Below, one piece after another: positions 1-15,000 of a DNA stretch of 64,000 nt. Source of the stretch: Arthrobacter bussei. GTDB taxonomy: Bacteria; Actinomycetota; Actinomycetes; Actinomycetales; Micrococcaceae. Below the pieces are notes generated by a model that was given only the letters and a program-made list of their open reading frames with translations, was not told the origin of the DNA and did no database searches. The stretch is taken from contig NZ_VJXX01000004.1 of assembly GCF_009377195.2 (NCBI RefSeq), forward strand, positions 186,001 to 250,000. Reading direction: 5' to 3'. Both the position numbers and the translations under genes were made by a program. How positions within the stretch are numbered: position 1 is the first letter of the stretch; each line of letters opens with the position of its first letter.

Positions 1-1
1 G

Positions 2-3000
2 CCTCGCGCGCGCCGGCGGTCTCACCGGTACCCGGTCTCAGTTTCGTTCCTGCAGCGCCTCGTCGCGATGTGCCTGGCCGTCGTCCTGGGCGCCGGATCG
101 GTGATCGCCCTGTCCGTGGCAACGGCGCCGAGCGCCGAGGCGGCGCGGATCGCCAACGTGACCGACACCGGAGCAGCGACCTACTCCCAGGTGTTCACGC
201 AGCCGAACGCCGAGAACGTCACCGGCTCGTGGACCGTCGCCGGCAACACCGTGAAGGGAGCCACGGGCGGCACCACCTCGGTGCTGCCGGTCCGCGGTGC
301 CACCGAAGCGACCTTCGCCCCCGGGCTCCCGGCCGGGACGGTCGTCACCCAGCTCGATACCTCGGGGACGGGCTGCACCACCACGCTGAACACCAATGCG
401 TTCTGTGCACCCAACGGTTCCGTCACCATCGCCTTCAGCAAACCCGTGAACAATCCCGTCCTGCACGTCGTCGGGCTGGGCGCCACCACCAGTTCGGGGG
501 GCACCGTCCAGAACACCTACTCGACCTACGGAACCGTCACCTCCGTCCCGGCTGGAGCGACCCTGGGCCAGCCCCAGCCCGGATCCACAAGCCTCGCCGT
601 TGCGAACAACCGCTTCCAGACATCGATCAACCAGCCGAGTACCGCCTGCAACGCGGCCGTTCCCGCGGGCTGCGGCAGCATGGTCATCAATGGCACGGGG
701 CTTACCCAGGTCACGATCACGACGGGCCTGAAGGTCTACGGCGTGGCGACGACGCTGACGGCCACCAACGTCGATCAGTGGAACGCCTTCATCACCCTGC
801 AGGACCAGCCGGTCCCGACGGCGGCTCCGGACACCGCGGCGGTCAAGCGGAACACCCCGGTCACCACCGCCATCCTGGCCAATGACGCGCCGGGCGCAGG
901 CGGTAAGGCCCTGGTACCGGGCTCGGTGATCCTCTCCGCCCCCGGTGTCACGGGCGCCACGGTCAGCGCCGACGGCAAGACGCTGACCGTCCCGAACGAG
1001 GGTACGTACACCGCCAATACCAACGGGCAGGTCGTCTTCACGCCCGTCACCGCGTTCATCGGCACGGCGAGTCCCATCACCTACCGGGTGTCCGACGCCG
1101 ACAACTCGACGGCGTCCTCGACGCTGACCGTCACCGTCACGGCCGATCCCCCCGTTCCGGTGGCGGACGCACCGACCACCACGCAGGGCGTGGCCGTGAC
1201 GTTCGATCCCACGGTCAACGACAACGGCGTCGACTCGCCGATCAACAAACCCTCCGTCCGCCTGCTGGATCCCGCGACCGGCCAGTTCGTCACCTCCCTC
1301 ACCGTCGCGGGCGAGGGTACCTACACCGTCGCCGCGACCGGCGACGTGACTCTCACGCCGGTGGCCGCCTTCGCCGGCGCCGCCCGGCCCGTCACCTACC
1401 GCGTGGCCAACCAGTCCGGCGTCACCGCGACCTCCACCATCACCCCCACCGTCACGGGCGTGGCCCCCCGTGCCGCCGCTGACACCGCCACCACCGGCCA
1501 GAACAACCCGGTGACCCTGAGCCCGGCCGGCAACGACCGCCCGGGGATCGACGGCGGCACGCCGATCGACCCGGCCTCCGTGCGCCTCGTCGGCGCCAAC
1601 GGTGCCCTCGTCACCGACCTCACCATCCCCTCGGGCCGCTTCGTCGTGGACACCTCGACCGGCGTCGTCACCTTCACGCCGGCCCGTGGCTTCACGGGCA
1701 CCACGCCGGCCGTCACCTACCAGGTGGCGGACACCCGTGGTCTGACCGCGCGAAGCACCATCACCGTCGGCGTCAGCGCCGTCACCCCGACCGCGAGCGG
1801 TGACACCGCCGAGACCCGCCAGGGCACCGCCGTCACCCTCGAGGTCGTCGCCAACGACCTCCCGGGTAACGCCAACACCGCGCTGGATCCCCGCACGGTG
1901 GTGCTGTCCGTCCCCGCGAACACACCCGGCGCAGTGCTGTCGGCGGACCGCAAGACCCTCACCGTCCCGAACCAGGGCACCTACACCGTCAACGCGACCA
2001 CAGGTGCCGTGACCTTCCAGCCCGTCACCGCCTTCACCGGGCCCGCCACGGCGGTGCCCTACACCGTGTCCGACGTCGACGGCCGCACCGCGACGGCGAA
2101 CATCACCGTCACCGTCACCGGCGTACCGCCGCGTACCGCCCCGGACACCGTGGTCACCCCGCAGAACACCCCCGTGACCGTGAACCCTGCGGCGAACGAC
2201 GCCCCGGGCATCGACGGCGGTACCCCCGTCAACGCCTCCTCGCTCCGCCTCCTCGGCGCCGACGGCACCGCCGTGGCCACCCTGGCACTCGCGGGCCAGG
2301 GCACGTTCACCGTCAACACAACCTCGGGCGCGGTCACGTTCACGCCCGCCGCCGGGTTCTCCGGGCGCGTACCCGACGTCTCCTACCGCATCGCCGACAC
2401 GGCCGGGCTCACCTCCACGGGCCTCCTGACCGTCTCGGTCACGGCCGTGCGCCCGGTGGCCAACGATGACCGCGGCAGCACCACGCAGGCAGCCGCAGTC
2501 ACGGTGCCCCTCCTCACGAACGACGCCGCGGGCAATGCGGCCACGCCGCTCCGTCCCGCCACCGTGCGGCTCTCCGCCGTCGGCGCGAACACGCCCTCCG
2601 CGGACGGGCGCACCCTCACCGTCGCCGGGCAGGGCACCTACACCGTCGACCCGACGACCGGCGCCGTGCGGTTCGTCCCCGTGGCCGCCTTTACCGGCGC
2701 CACCACCGCGGTGCCCTACACGGTCGCGGACGCCGACGGGACCACCGCCACCGCGAACCTCGTCATCGACGTCGTTCCCGTTGCCCCGCGCGCGGCGAAC
2801 GACGCCGTCGGCACCGACCAGAACACGCCGGTGACCTTCGCGCCCAGCGCCAACGACCGTCCCGGCGTCGACGGCGGCAGTGCCCTCGTGCCCGGCTCCC
2901 TCCGCCTGGTCAACGGCGCCGACCAGGCGGTGACGGACCTGCAGCTCGCCGACGGCCGCTACACCGTCAACACGGCCACCGGCGCCGTCACCTTCACCCC

Positions 3001-6000
3001 GCGCGCGGGCTTCTCCGGCACCATGCCGCAGGTCACCTACGCCATCAGCGACGCCGCGGGCCAGACCTCCCGTGCCACGATCGACGTGCAGGTCGCCGCC
3101 GCCACGCCCGTCGCGAACCCGGACGCGCAGACGACGACGCAGGCCACTGCCGCCACCCTCGATGTGCTCGCCAACGACCGCGCGGGCAACGCGAACACAC
3201 CCCTCGTGCCGGGGACCGTGCGCCTCGTCGCCCCCGCCGGCTCCACCCTCGGCGAGGAGGGTCGCCGCCTCACCGTGCCCGGCCAGGGGACCTACCTCGT
3301 GAACGTCGAGAACGGACGCGTCACCTTCCTCCCGCTCGCCTCCTTCACGGGCAGCGCCACACCGGTGACCTACCGCGTGGCCGACACCAGCGGCACCGTG
3401 GCCGAGTCGCAGCTCAGTGTCACCGTCACCGCCGTCGCCCCACGCGCCACGGACGACGCCCGCACCACACCCCAGAACACCCCCGTGTCACTCGACCCCG
3501 CCGAGAACGACCGCCCCGGAGTGGACGGCGGCAGCGCCGTGGTCCCGAACACCCTCCGCTTCATCGGTGCGAACGGCCAGCTCGTGGAGAGCCTCACCCT
3601 CACCGAGGGCCGCTTCGCAGTCGACACCGCGACCGGTCGCGTCACCTTCACCCCGGCGCCCCGGTTCTCCGGTGTGGTGCCGCAGGTGCGCTACTCCATC
3701 GCCGACGGCAACACCCAGCGCTCCAGCGCCGGGATCAACATCACCGTGACCGCCGCCGTGCCGGTCGCCGCCGACGACGTCGCCACGACACCGCAGGCCT
3801 CCCCGGTGTCCCTCGAGGTGCTCGCCAACGACCGCGCCGGCAATCCCGCACTGCCGCTCGTCCCGGACACCGTGGTCCTCTCCACCGTCGAGGGCGGGAC
3901 GCTCTCCGCCGACCGCAGGCGACTCGAGGTCGCCGGCGAGGGCGTCTACACCGTGAACGTCAGGGGTGTGGTCACCTTCACGCCGGTCACCGCCTTCGTC
4001 GGCACCGCGCGCACTGTCCCGTACTCCGTCTCCGACATCGCCGGGCAGACCTCCTCGGCGCAGCTCACCGTCACCGTCGTCCCCGTGGGTCCCCGCATGG
4101 TGGCCGATGCCGCCGTGACCGAGCAGAATACGCCGGTCACCTTTGCTCCCGGCGCCGACGACCTCCCCGGGGTGGACGGCGGCAGTGCGCCGATCCTCTC
4201 CACCGTCCGCCTCGTCGGCGCCGGTGGCGCCTCCGTGGACACCCTGACCGTCACCGCCGGTGTCTTCACGGTGAACACCGCCAACGGCAACGTCACCTTC
4301 ACGCCCGCAGCCGGCTTCACGGGACTCGTGCCCCAGATCCAGTACCGCATCACGGACGGCAACCAGCAGACCGGCACCGGGACCATCGACGTCCAGGTGA
4401 CGCCCGTGAGCCCCGTCGCGAACGACGACGCCGCTACGACCCCGCAGGCGCAGGCCGTACCCGTGGACGTCATCGCCAACGACCGCGCGGGCAACGCACG
4501 GACCCCGCTCACCGCCGGGTCCGTGGTGCTGTCCGCCCTCGACGGTGTGCAGCCCACGGAGAACGGCAAGCGCCTCGCCGTGGCCGGGCAGGGTGTCTAC
4601 ACCGTCGGGCCCAGCGGCGTCATCACGTTCACGCCCGTGGCATCCTTCACCGGCGCCGCGACACCCGTGGTCTACACGATCGGCGATGCCGACGGACGGA
4701 CGGACAGCGCCGAGCTCAGCATCAGCGTCACTGCCGCGCCGCCGCGGACCGTCGCCGACGCCGCCACCACGCCGCAGAACACGCCCGTGAGCCTCGACCC
4801 GGCGGCCAACGACCTCCCCGGCGTCGACGGCGGCAGCGCCCCCGTCGCAGCGACCGTCCGCCTGCTGACCGCGCAGAACCTGCCGGTCACCGAGTTGTCC
4901 CTGCCCGGTGCCGGCGTCTTCCGCGTCTCCGTGACCGGTACGGTGACGTTCACTCCCGAGCCGGGCTTCAGCGGGTCGGTCCCGCAGGTGCGCTACCGCA
5001 TCAGCGACGGCATCGGACAGTCCTCCACGAGCGTCATCGACCTCCAGGTCGTCGCAGCGCGGCCCGTCGCGAACCCGGACGCCGGGACCACGCGCCAGGG
5101 CACCGTGATCCCGGTGGATCTCGCGGCCAACGACCGCGCAGGCAACGCCGCGCTCCCGCTGGACGCCGCCACCGTGGTCTTCACCGCGATCGCCGGTGGC
5201 ACGCTGTCGGACGACGGCAGGAGCCTGACCGTCGACGGCGAGGGTGTCTACACCCTGGTCGAGGGCGTGGCGACCTTCACGCCCGAGCCCGCCTTCGTGG
5301 GTGCCGCCCGCGCAGTGCCCTACTCCATCAGCGATGCGGCGAGCCAGACGGCTTCCTCGCAGCTCCGCATCACCGTGACGCCCGTGGGCCCCCGCACCGT
5401 GGCGGACGCCGCGGTCACCGAGCGCAACACGCCCGTCACGTTCCAGCCCGGCGAGGACGATCTCCCCGGCGTGGACGGCGGCAGCGCCCCCGTGCTCACC
5501 ACCCTGCGCCTCCTCGACGGCGACGCTCCGGTCACGAGGCTCGCTGTGACCGCGGGCGTATTCACCGTGGACACCGCCACCGGGGATGTCACCTTCCGTC
5601 CCGCCCAGGGATTCACCGGAGAGGTGCCGCAGGTGCGGTACGTCATCACCGACGGCAACCGTGCCACAGGGATCGGCACCATCGACGTCGTCGTCGGTAG
5701 CGCGGTTCCCAGCGCGGGCGACGACACCGCCCGGACGCGCCAGGGCACACCGACCCCGGTCACGGTCCTCGCGAACGACCGCCCCGGCAACGGGGCGACG
5801 CCGCTGGTCCCCGGCAGCGTCGTCCTCACGGGTGCCGGCGGTGGCACGGTGTCCGACGCCGGCAAGACCCTGACGGTCGACGGCCAGGGTGCCTACACGG
5901 TGGACGCCGACGGCGTGGTCACCTTCACGCCCGTCGCTCCCTTCATCGGCGCGACCACGCCGGTCCAGTACCGGGTGTCCGACGTCGACGGCCAGCCGGC

Positions 6001-9000
6001 CACGGCCCTGATCCGCGTGACCGTCGCCCCCGTGGGCCCGCGGATGGTGGCCGATGCCGCCGTGACCGAGCAGAACACGAACGTCACCTTCTTCCCGGGC
6101 GAGGACGATCTCCCCGGCGTCGACGGCGGCTCCGCGCCCGACCTCACGACGCTGCGCCTGCTCGACGGCGACACGCCGGTGGAGACGCTGACCCTCGCCG
6201 AGGGCACCTTCACGGTGGACACCACCACGGGTGCCGTCACCTTCGATCCGGCACCCGGCTTCTCCGGCCGCGTGCCCGAGATCCGCTACCGGATCCTCGA
6301 CGGGAACGGGCAGACCGGGGTCAGCACCATCGATGTCCTCGTCGCGGCCGTCATCCCGGTGGCCAACGACGACGGCGCCACCACGCGCCAGGCGCAGCCG
6401 GCCATCATCCCGGTGGTGGGGAACGATCGCGCCGGTAACGACGCGACCCCGCTCGTCCCCGGAAGCGTCGTCTTCACCGGCGCCGACCAGAGCGGCGGAA
6501 CCCTCTCCGACGACGCCAGGACGCTCACGGTCGACGGCGAGGGCACCTATGCCGTGGACGGGAACGGCGTGGTGACCTTCACGCCGCTCGCGCGCTTCAC
6601 GGGTGCGGCCGCCGAGGTCCAGTACGCCATCCAGGACGTCGACCGGCAGCGCACCACCGCGGTGATCCGCGTGATCGTGACTGCCGTGGGCCCGCGCATG
6701 GTGGCCGATGCAGCCGTGACCGAGCAGAACACGAATGTCACCTTCTTCCCGGGCGAGGACGATCTCCCCGGCGTCGACGGCGGCTCCGCGCCCGACCTCA
6801 CGACGCTGCGACTGCTCGACGGCGACACACCGGTGGAGACGCTGACGCTTGCCGAGGGCACCTTCACGGTGGACACCACCACGGGTGCCGTGACGTTCGA
6901 CCCGGCACCCGGCTTCTCCGGACTCGTGCCCGAGATCCGCTACCGGATCACCGACGGGAACGGGCAGACCGGGGTCAGCACCATCGACGTGACCGTGCAG
7001 CCCGCCGTCGTGCAGGTCAACGACGACCGCATCTCGACGCCGCAGAACGCGCCGGTCACGGTGGCCGTGCTCGGCAATGATGTCGCGGGGAACCAGAACA
7101 CGCCCCTCGACGTCACCAGCGTCCGCCTGCAGACCTCGGACGGCGTCGCTCCCTCGGCGGACGGCCTCAGCCTGACGTTCCCGAACCAGGGCACCTTCAC
7201 CGTGAACACCACCACGGGCGCGGTCGTCTTCGTCCCCGTCGCGGCGTTCACCGGGGCCACCCGGGCCGTCACCTACTCGGCGGCGGACGTCGACGGCAGC
7301 ACGGGCACCGCAACCATTGTGGTCGACGTCGCCGCCGTGGCCCCCCGCGCAGCAGCGGATGCGCAGACCACCGAGCAGAACACGCCCATCACCTTCCCCG
7401 TCGCGGCGAACGATCGCCCCGGGGTCACCGGCGGAGCGCCCGTCGTCCCTTCGAGCGTCCGTCTGGTCGGTGCGGGCGACGCGCTGGTCACCACTCTCGC
7501 CATCGCCGGTCGGGGAGTCTTCACGGTCGCCGCGAACGGTGACGTGACCTTCACGCCGGAGGAGGGCTTCACGGGTCGGGTGAATCAGATCCAGTACTCG
7601 ATCGCGGACACGAACAACCTGCGCTCACGGGCCACCGTCGACATCACGGTCAGCGTGGTCACGCCGACCGCCGACGCCGACATCGCGCGGACGCCCCAGG
7701 GCCGTGCAATAGCCCTCGACATCCTGGACAACGACCTGCCCGGCAACGTGAACACCCCGCTCGCTCCGAGCAGCGTGGTCCTCAGCGCGCCGGGCATCGC
7801 CGGGGCGGAGGTGTCGCCGGACGGCCGCACCGTGGTCGTGCCGGATGAGGGCACCTACGCCTACACCACCGACGGGACGGTGAGTGACCTGACGTTCACG
7901 CCGCTCCCGGCCTTCGTGGGAGCTGCACGCGCCATCACCTACTCGGTGTCCGACGTCGACGGCTCGGTCGACACCGCGACGGTCACGGTCACGGTCGACG
8001 CCGTGGCGGCACGCGCCATCGCGGACGGCTACTCCACGGGCCAGAACCAGCCCATCACGTTCTCCCCGGCGGCCAACGACCTCCCCGGTGTCACGGGCGG
8101 CAGCGCCGTGGTCCCGAGCACGCTCCGATTGGTGGGGCCCGGTACCACCTTCGTGACGGAGCTCGACGTCGAGGGCGGCCTGTTCACCGTGGACGTCGGA
8201 ACCGGCGAGGTGACATTCACTCCGGACGCCACCTTCTCCGGACCTGTGCCCACCGTGTCCTACCGGGTCGCGGACGGCAACCGGCTCACCAGCACGGCAA
8301 CGATCGACATCGCCGTCGCGGCCAGCATGCCGATGGTCAACGACGACGCCGCCCGCAGCCTGCAGGGCGAACCAGCGTCGGTGAACGTCCTCGCGAACGA
8401 CCGCCCGGGCAATGCCGGTACCCCGTTCGTCGCGGCCACCGTGGTGCTCCGCGAGATCGAGGGAGGCGTGCTGTCCGAGGACGGCAAGACTCTGACGATC
8501 GACGGCCAGGGCACCGTCGAGGTGGCGCCGGACGGCACCGTCACGTTCACCCCCGTGGCCCGCTTCGTCAACGACGCCACAGTGGTCACGTACGCGGTGA
8601 CGGATGCCGGCGGCAACGTGGCAGAGGGCGCCATCGCCTTCAGCGTCACTCCGCTGGGCCCGCGGGCTCTCGCCGACGCGGCGTCGACAGGCCAGAACAC
8701 TCCGGTGACCCTCGAGGTCCTCGCCAACGACACGCCGGGTGTCGAGGGCGGCAGTGCCATCGACCCCGCCACGGTCGAGTTCATCGGTGCAGCCGATGAC
8801 GGCTCGTTCACCACGGCCGGTGGAAACTTCCGCGTGGACGGCGCCGGCGTCGTCACCTTCGCCCCCGCGCCCGGCTTCAGCGGTAACGCGACCGCCGAGT
8901 ACCGCGTGACGGACGTCGCCGGAGCCACGGGCCAGGCCGTCGTCACGGTCCGCGTGGTCGGCGTGCGGCCGGTCGCGAACAACGACGCCGAGACCACCGG

Positions 9001-12000
9001 TCAGGGCGAAGCCGTGCGTGCGATCGTGCTCGACAACGATCGTCCCGGCAACGCTGCCACCCCCCTCGACATCTCCAGCGTGCAGCTCGAGGCCCTTCCC
9101 GGCGCCGGCCCCACGCTCGAGGGGAAGGAACTGACGGTCCCGAACCAGGGCACCTACCGTGTCGACGCCGCCGGCGTCATCACGTTCACGCCGCTCGCCG
9201 CCTTCACCGGCGACGCGACGCCCGTTCCCTACGTGGTGTTCGACGCCGACCGTCAACCCGCCCGCGCCACCCTCTCGGTCACGGTCGCAGCCGCGGCTCC
9301 GCGCGCCGTCGCGGATGCGGCGTCCACGCCGCAGAACACGCCCGTGACACTGGACCCCGCGGCCAACGACCTCCCGGGTGTCGACGGCGGAAGCGCGCCG
9401 GTCGCGGCGTCCGTGCGACTGCTCGACGGCGACCAGGCCGTCACCACCCTCGACGTCGACGGCGGCACCTTCGCGGTCGACATCGAGACGGGCATCGTGA
9501 CGTTCACGCCAGACCTCGCCTTCAGCGGAGCGGTGCGGCCGGTGACCTACCGGGTGTCCGACGCCAATGACCGGAGCTCCACGTCGACGCTCACCGTCGT
9601 CGTCCGCGGGGCCACCCCCATCGCGAACCCCGACATCGTCACCACGCGCCAGGACCAGGATGCGATCATCCCGGTGGTCGCCAATGACCGGCCCGGCAAT
9701 GCGAACCTGCCGCTGGTCGCGGGCAGCGTGGTCTTCACCGGAGTGGGAGGAGTCCTCTCCGATGACGGCAGGACGCTGACGGTCAGCGGGGAGGGCGTGT
9801 ACAGGGTCGATGCCGACGGGATCGTGACGTTCGACCCCGAGGCGGGCTTCGTGAACGCAGCCACCGAGGTGGAGTACTCCATCCGCGACATCGCCGACCA
9901 GCTCGCCACGGCGAGGATCCGCGTGACGGTGACCCCGGTGGGTCCCCGCATGGTCGCGGACGCCGCGGTGACGCAGCAGAACACACCCGTCACCTTCCAG
10001 CCGGGCGAGGACGATCTCCCCGGCGTGGACGGCGGCAGCCCCGTGGATCTCAGCACGCTGCGCCTGCTCGACGGCACCACGCCCGTGGACACGCTGACGG
10101 TCGCGGGCGCCGGTACCTTCACGGTGAACAGGGCCACCGGCGACGTCACCTTCGTGCCGGTGGCAGGCTTCACCGGAACTGTGCCCGAGGTGCGGTACCA
10201 GGTCGAGGACGGCAACGGACAGGTGGGCACCACCTCGATCGACATCCTCGTGACCGCCGTGACCCCGGTGGCCAACCCGGACGAGAGGACCACGCGCCAG
10301 GACGAGACCGTGATCATCCCCGTGGTCCTGAATGACCGCCCGGGCAACGACAACACTCCGCTGGATCCGGCCACCGTCGTCTTCACGGGCGAGGGCGGCG
10401 GGATCGTCTCCAACGCGGGCAAGACCCTCACCGTCACGGATCAGGGCGACTACACCATCGACGACGACGGCGTGGTCACCTTCGACCCGCAGGCGGCCTT
10501 CGTGGGTACGGCTACACCGGTGCAGTACTCGGTCCGGGACGTCGACGGCCAGACCGTCACGGCCCAGATCCGCGTGACCGTCACCGCCGTGGGACCGCGC
10601 TTGGTGGCGGACGCCGCCGTGACGCAGCAGAACACGCCCGTGACCTTCCAGCCCGGCGAAGACGATCTCCCCGGCGTCGACGGCGGCAGCCCGGTGGACC
10701 TCACCACGCTGCAGCTCCTCGACGGCGACGAGCCCGTGGACACCCTGAGGCTGCCCCAGGGCACCTTCACCGTGAACAGGGCCACCGGCGACGTCACCTT
10801 CACCCCTGCCGCCGGAGTGGTCGGCGCCGTCCCCGAGATCCGCTACCAGGTGCAGGACGGCAACGGGCAGGTGGGAATCAGCACGATCGACATCTTCGTC
10901 ACCGGCGTCACGCCCGTCGCCAACTTGGACGTCGTCTCGACGCGCCAGGACGAGAACGCGGTCATCCCTGTCGTTGCCAACGACCGCCCGGGCAATGAGC
11001 GCACGCCGCTCGATCCTGCGACCGTGGTGTTCACGGGCGTGGGGGGTACCGTCTCGGACGGCGGCAGGACGCTGACGGTCGACGGCGAGGGTGTCTACAC
11101 GGTCGACGGGGACGGCGTGGTCACCTTCGATCCCGAGGCCTCGTTCGTGAACGACGCCACGCCGGTGCAGTACTCGATCGAGGACGCCGACGGTCGCACC
11201 GTCACCGCCGAGATCCGTGTGACCGTGAGCCCGGTCGGGCCGCGCATGGTGGCGGACGCCGCCGTGACGCAGCAGAACGTCCCGGTGACCTTCCAGCCGG
11301 GGGCGGACGACCTCCCCGGCGTCGACGGAGGCAGCCCCGTGGACCTCACCACGCTGCGCCTGCTCGACGGCGACGAGCCCGTGGACACGCTGTCCCTGCC
11401 CCAGGGCACCTTCACGGTGAACAGGGCCACCAGTGATGTCACCTTCGACCCCGAGGACGGCTTCAGCGGCTCGGTACCGACGGTCCTCTACCGGGTGGAG
11501 GACGGCAACGGGCAGATCGGTACCAGCACCATCAGCATCACCGTGGGCTCCGTGACACCCGTCGCGGGCGAGGACCTCCTGACCACGCGTCAGGCAGTCC
11601 CGGCCACGGCGAACCTGCTCGCGAACGACGTCCCGGGCAACGGGGCGACGCCGCTGGATCCCACCACCGTGGTCTTCACGGGCGTGGGCGGAGGAACGGT
11701 CTCGAACAACGGGAAGACCCTCACGGTCTCCAACCAGGGCGTCTACACGGTGGACGCCGACGGCGGACTGGTGTTCACCCCTCAGGTGGGCTTCGTCAAC
11801 GCCGCCTCGCCGGTGCAGTACCGGGTGGCCGACGTCGACGGTCAGACCACCACGGCGACCATCCGCGTGACGGTCACGCCGGTGGGCCCGCGCATGGTCG
11901 CGGACGCCGCGGTCACGCAGCAGAACATGCCGGTCACCTTCCAGCCCGGTGAGGACGACCGCCCCGGCGTGGACGGCGGCAGCGACGTCGACCTCGGCTC

Positions 12001-15000
12001 GCTCCGCCTGCTCGGCGCGAACGACGCCCCGGTCACGGTGCTCACCCTCGACGAGGGCGTGTTCCGGGTGAACACGGCGAACGGCGATGTCACCTTCACG
12101 CCGGCAGCCGGCTTCGCCGGACCCGTGCTCGAGGTGCGTTACCGCGTGCTGGACGGCAACGGCCAGGTGGGCATCAGCACCATCGACGTCCTCGTCACGG
12201 CGGTCACTCCGGTGGCGAACCCGGACCTGGCGACCACGCGTCAGGCGCAGGCAGCCGTGATCGACGTCGTCGCCAACGACCGCCCCGGCAACGACAACAC
12301 CCCGCTGGACCGCACCTCCGTGATCTTCACGGGCGACGGCGGAGGGGTGGTCTCGGACAACGGGAAGACGCTCACCGTCGCCGACCAGGGCGTCTACCGG
12401 ATCAACGCGAGCGGAGTGGTGACGTTCACGCCCGCAGCCTCCTTCGTGGGGGAGGCCACCGCCGTCGAGTACGAGGTCCAGGACGCCGACGACCTCGCCG
12501 TCAGGGCGGACATCCGCGTGACGGTGACCCCGGTGGGCCCGCGCATGGTCGCGGATGCCGCGGTGACGCAGCAGAACACCCCGGTCACGTTCCAGCCCGG
12601 CGCCGACGACCTCCCCGGCGTCACCGGCGGAAGCCCGGTCGACGTGACCTCGGTGCGCCTGCTCAACGGCACCGCCCCGGTGACCGTGCTGTCCCTCACG
12701 GACATCGGCGTCTTCCGGGTCGACGCCACCAACGGTGACGTGACCTTCACGCCGGCCGCCGGGTTCTCCGGTGCCGTGCCCGAGGTGCGTTACCAGATCG
12801 AGGACGGCAACGGCCAGGTGGGTGTCAGCACCATCGACATCCTCGTCACCGGGGTCACGCCGACCGCGGGCAACGATTCCGGGACCGTTCTCCAGGGCGA
12901 GGTCTCGAGCATCGACGTCCTCGCCAACGACGTACCCGGCAACGCGCGGACCCCGCTCGTCCCCGAGGGCCTGGTACTCGGCGCGGTGGACGGCGGAACC
13001 CTCTCCGAGGACGGCCGGACGCTCGCCGTCCCGAACCAGGGCACCTGGCGCGTGCAGGGGAGCACTGTCACCTTCACTCCGATCGCCTCCTTCACGGGGG
13101 TGGCCACCCCCGTGACCTACACCGTGCAGGACAGCGACGGACAGCCGGCGACGGCGACCATCACGGTCTCCGTCACCGCCGTGGCTGCCGTGGCCGTGGC
13201 CGACGCCGTGACCACCGAGCAGAACACGGCCGTCACGTTCGCCCCGGCCGAGAACGACCGCGCCGGCGTCCAGGGCGGCAGCGCCCCGGTGCCGGCGAGC
13301 GTACGGCTCCTGGATGCGGCAGGTGCCGAGGTCACCGAGCTGGTGCTCGCCGCGGGGAGGTTCACGGTGGACACCGACACCGGACGCGTGACCTTCACGC
13401 CCGCCGTCGGCTTCGCCGGCAGCGTGCCGGAGGTGCGCTACAGCATCCGTGACGGCATCGGTCAGCGCTCGGTCGGCTCCATCTCCCTCGACGTCGTGTC
13501 CGTCGCCCCGGTGGCGAACGCGGACAGCAGGACGACGACGCAGGCCGAGGCCGTCCCGGTGCCGGTCCTCGCCAACGACCTCCCCGGCAACGAGGCATCA
13601 CCCTTCGACCCCGCCACCGTGACGCTCGGCGGCCCGGACGGCAGCGGCGCTGAGCTCTCCGAGGACCGCCGGACGCTCCAGGTCCCGGGTCAGGGCACCT
13701 TCAGGGTGGATCCTGCTTCCGGCACTGTCCTGTTCACGCCGGTACCCGCCTTCACGGGAACCACCGCAACCGTGACGTACACCGTGCGTGACATCAACGG
13801 CACGGAGGTCTCCTCGACACTGTCCGTGACCGTCACCCCGGTGGCGCCCCGCGCCGTGGCCGACGCCGTGACCACCCAGCAGAACGTGGGCGTCACGATC
13901 ACCTCGGCCGCGAACGACCTCCCGGGAGTGACCGGCGGCAGCACGCCGCTGGCCTCCTCCGTGAGGCTCGTGGACCCGGCAACCGGCGACGCCGTGGACA
14001 TCCTCGTCGTCACCGGTGGCGTGTTCACCGTGGACACTTCGACCGGCTCCGTGCGCTTCGAACCCACACAGGGCTTCGCCGGCGCGGTGCCGCAGGTCGA
14101 GTACGTGATCACCGACGGCAACGGGCAGTCCTCGCGCTCGACCATCGATGTCAGCGTCGACGCCGTCTCACCCACGGCGGGCAACGATCCCGTCGAGGTG
14201 GCGCAGGGCGGGTCCGCACGGATCACCGTCCTCGCGAACGACACCGCGGGCAACGCCGCGACGCCGCTGGTACCGGGCTCCGTGGTGCTCACGGCGGTGG
14301 AGGGCGGCCAGCTCTCCGCCGACGGCCGCACCCTGGTGGTCCCCGGCCAGGGCACCTACACGGTGGACGCGGAGTCGGGTGTCGTCGTCTTCGATGCCGA
14401 TCCGGCCTTCACGGGCCGGGCCACGAGCGTGACCTACACGGTCACGGACGTGGACGGCACCTCCGCCGGCGCCTCGATCCAGGTCGAGGTCACACCCGTG
14501 GCACCGCGCGCGGTCGACGACGTCGTCCGCACCGGCCAGAACCAGCAGGTCACCTTCGACCCAGCGGCGAACGACCGCCCCGGGGTGGACGGCGGCACGC
14601 CGCTCGTTCCCGCCTCGGTGCGACTGCTCGACGCAGCGGGCGCCGAGGTCACGGAGCTCGTCCTCGCAGCGGGCACGTTCACCGTGGATCCCGCCACCGG
14701 CAGCATCACCTTCGCACCGGCTCAGGGATTCACCGGGACGGTCCCGCAGGTGACCTACGTGGTCACGGACGGCAACGGCTCGCGTGGTACGGCCGGCATC
14801 AGCCTCACGGTGCTGCTCGTCAACCCGGTGGCCAACGACGACTCCGCGTCCACCGTCCAGGGCCGTGCGGTCTCCGTCGACGTCCTCAGGAATGATCTCG
14901 CGGGCAACGACGAGACGCCGTTCGACCCGACCACCGTGGTGCTGAATGCCGTGGACGGCGGAGAGCTCTCGGCCGGTGGCCGCCAGCTCGACGTCCCCGG

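Noticed and set aside
7625-9256. 543-codon minus-strand open frame inside the adhesin repeats
   Set aside because: Produced by the codon bias of the repeat array; no independent protein features.
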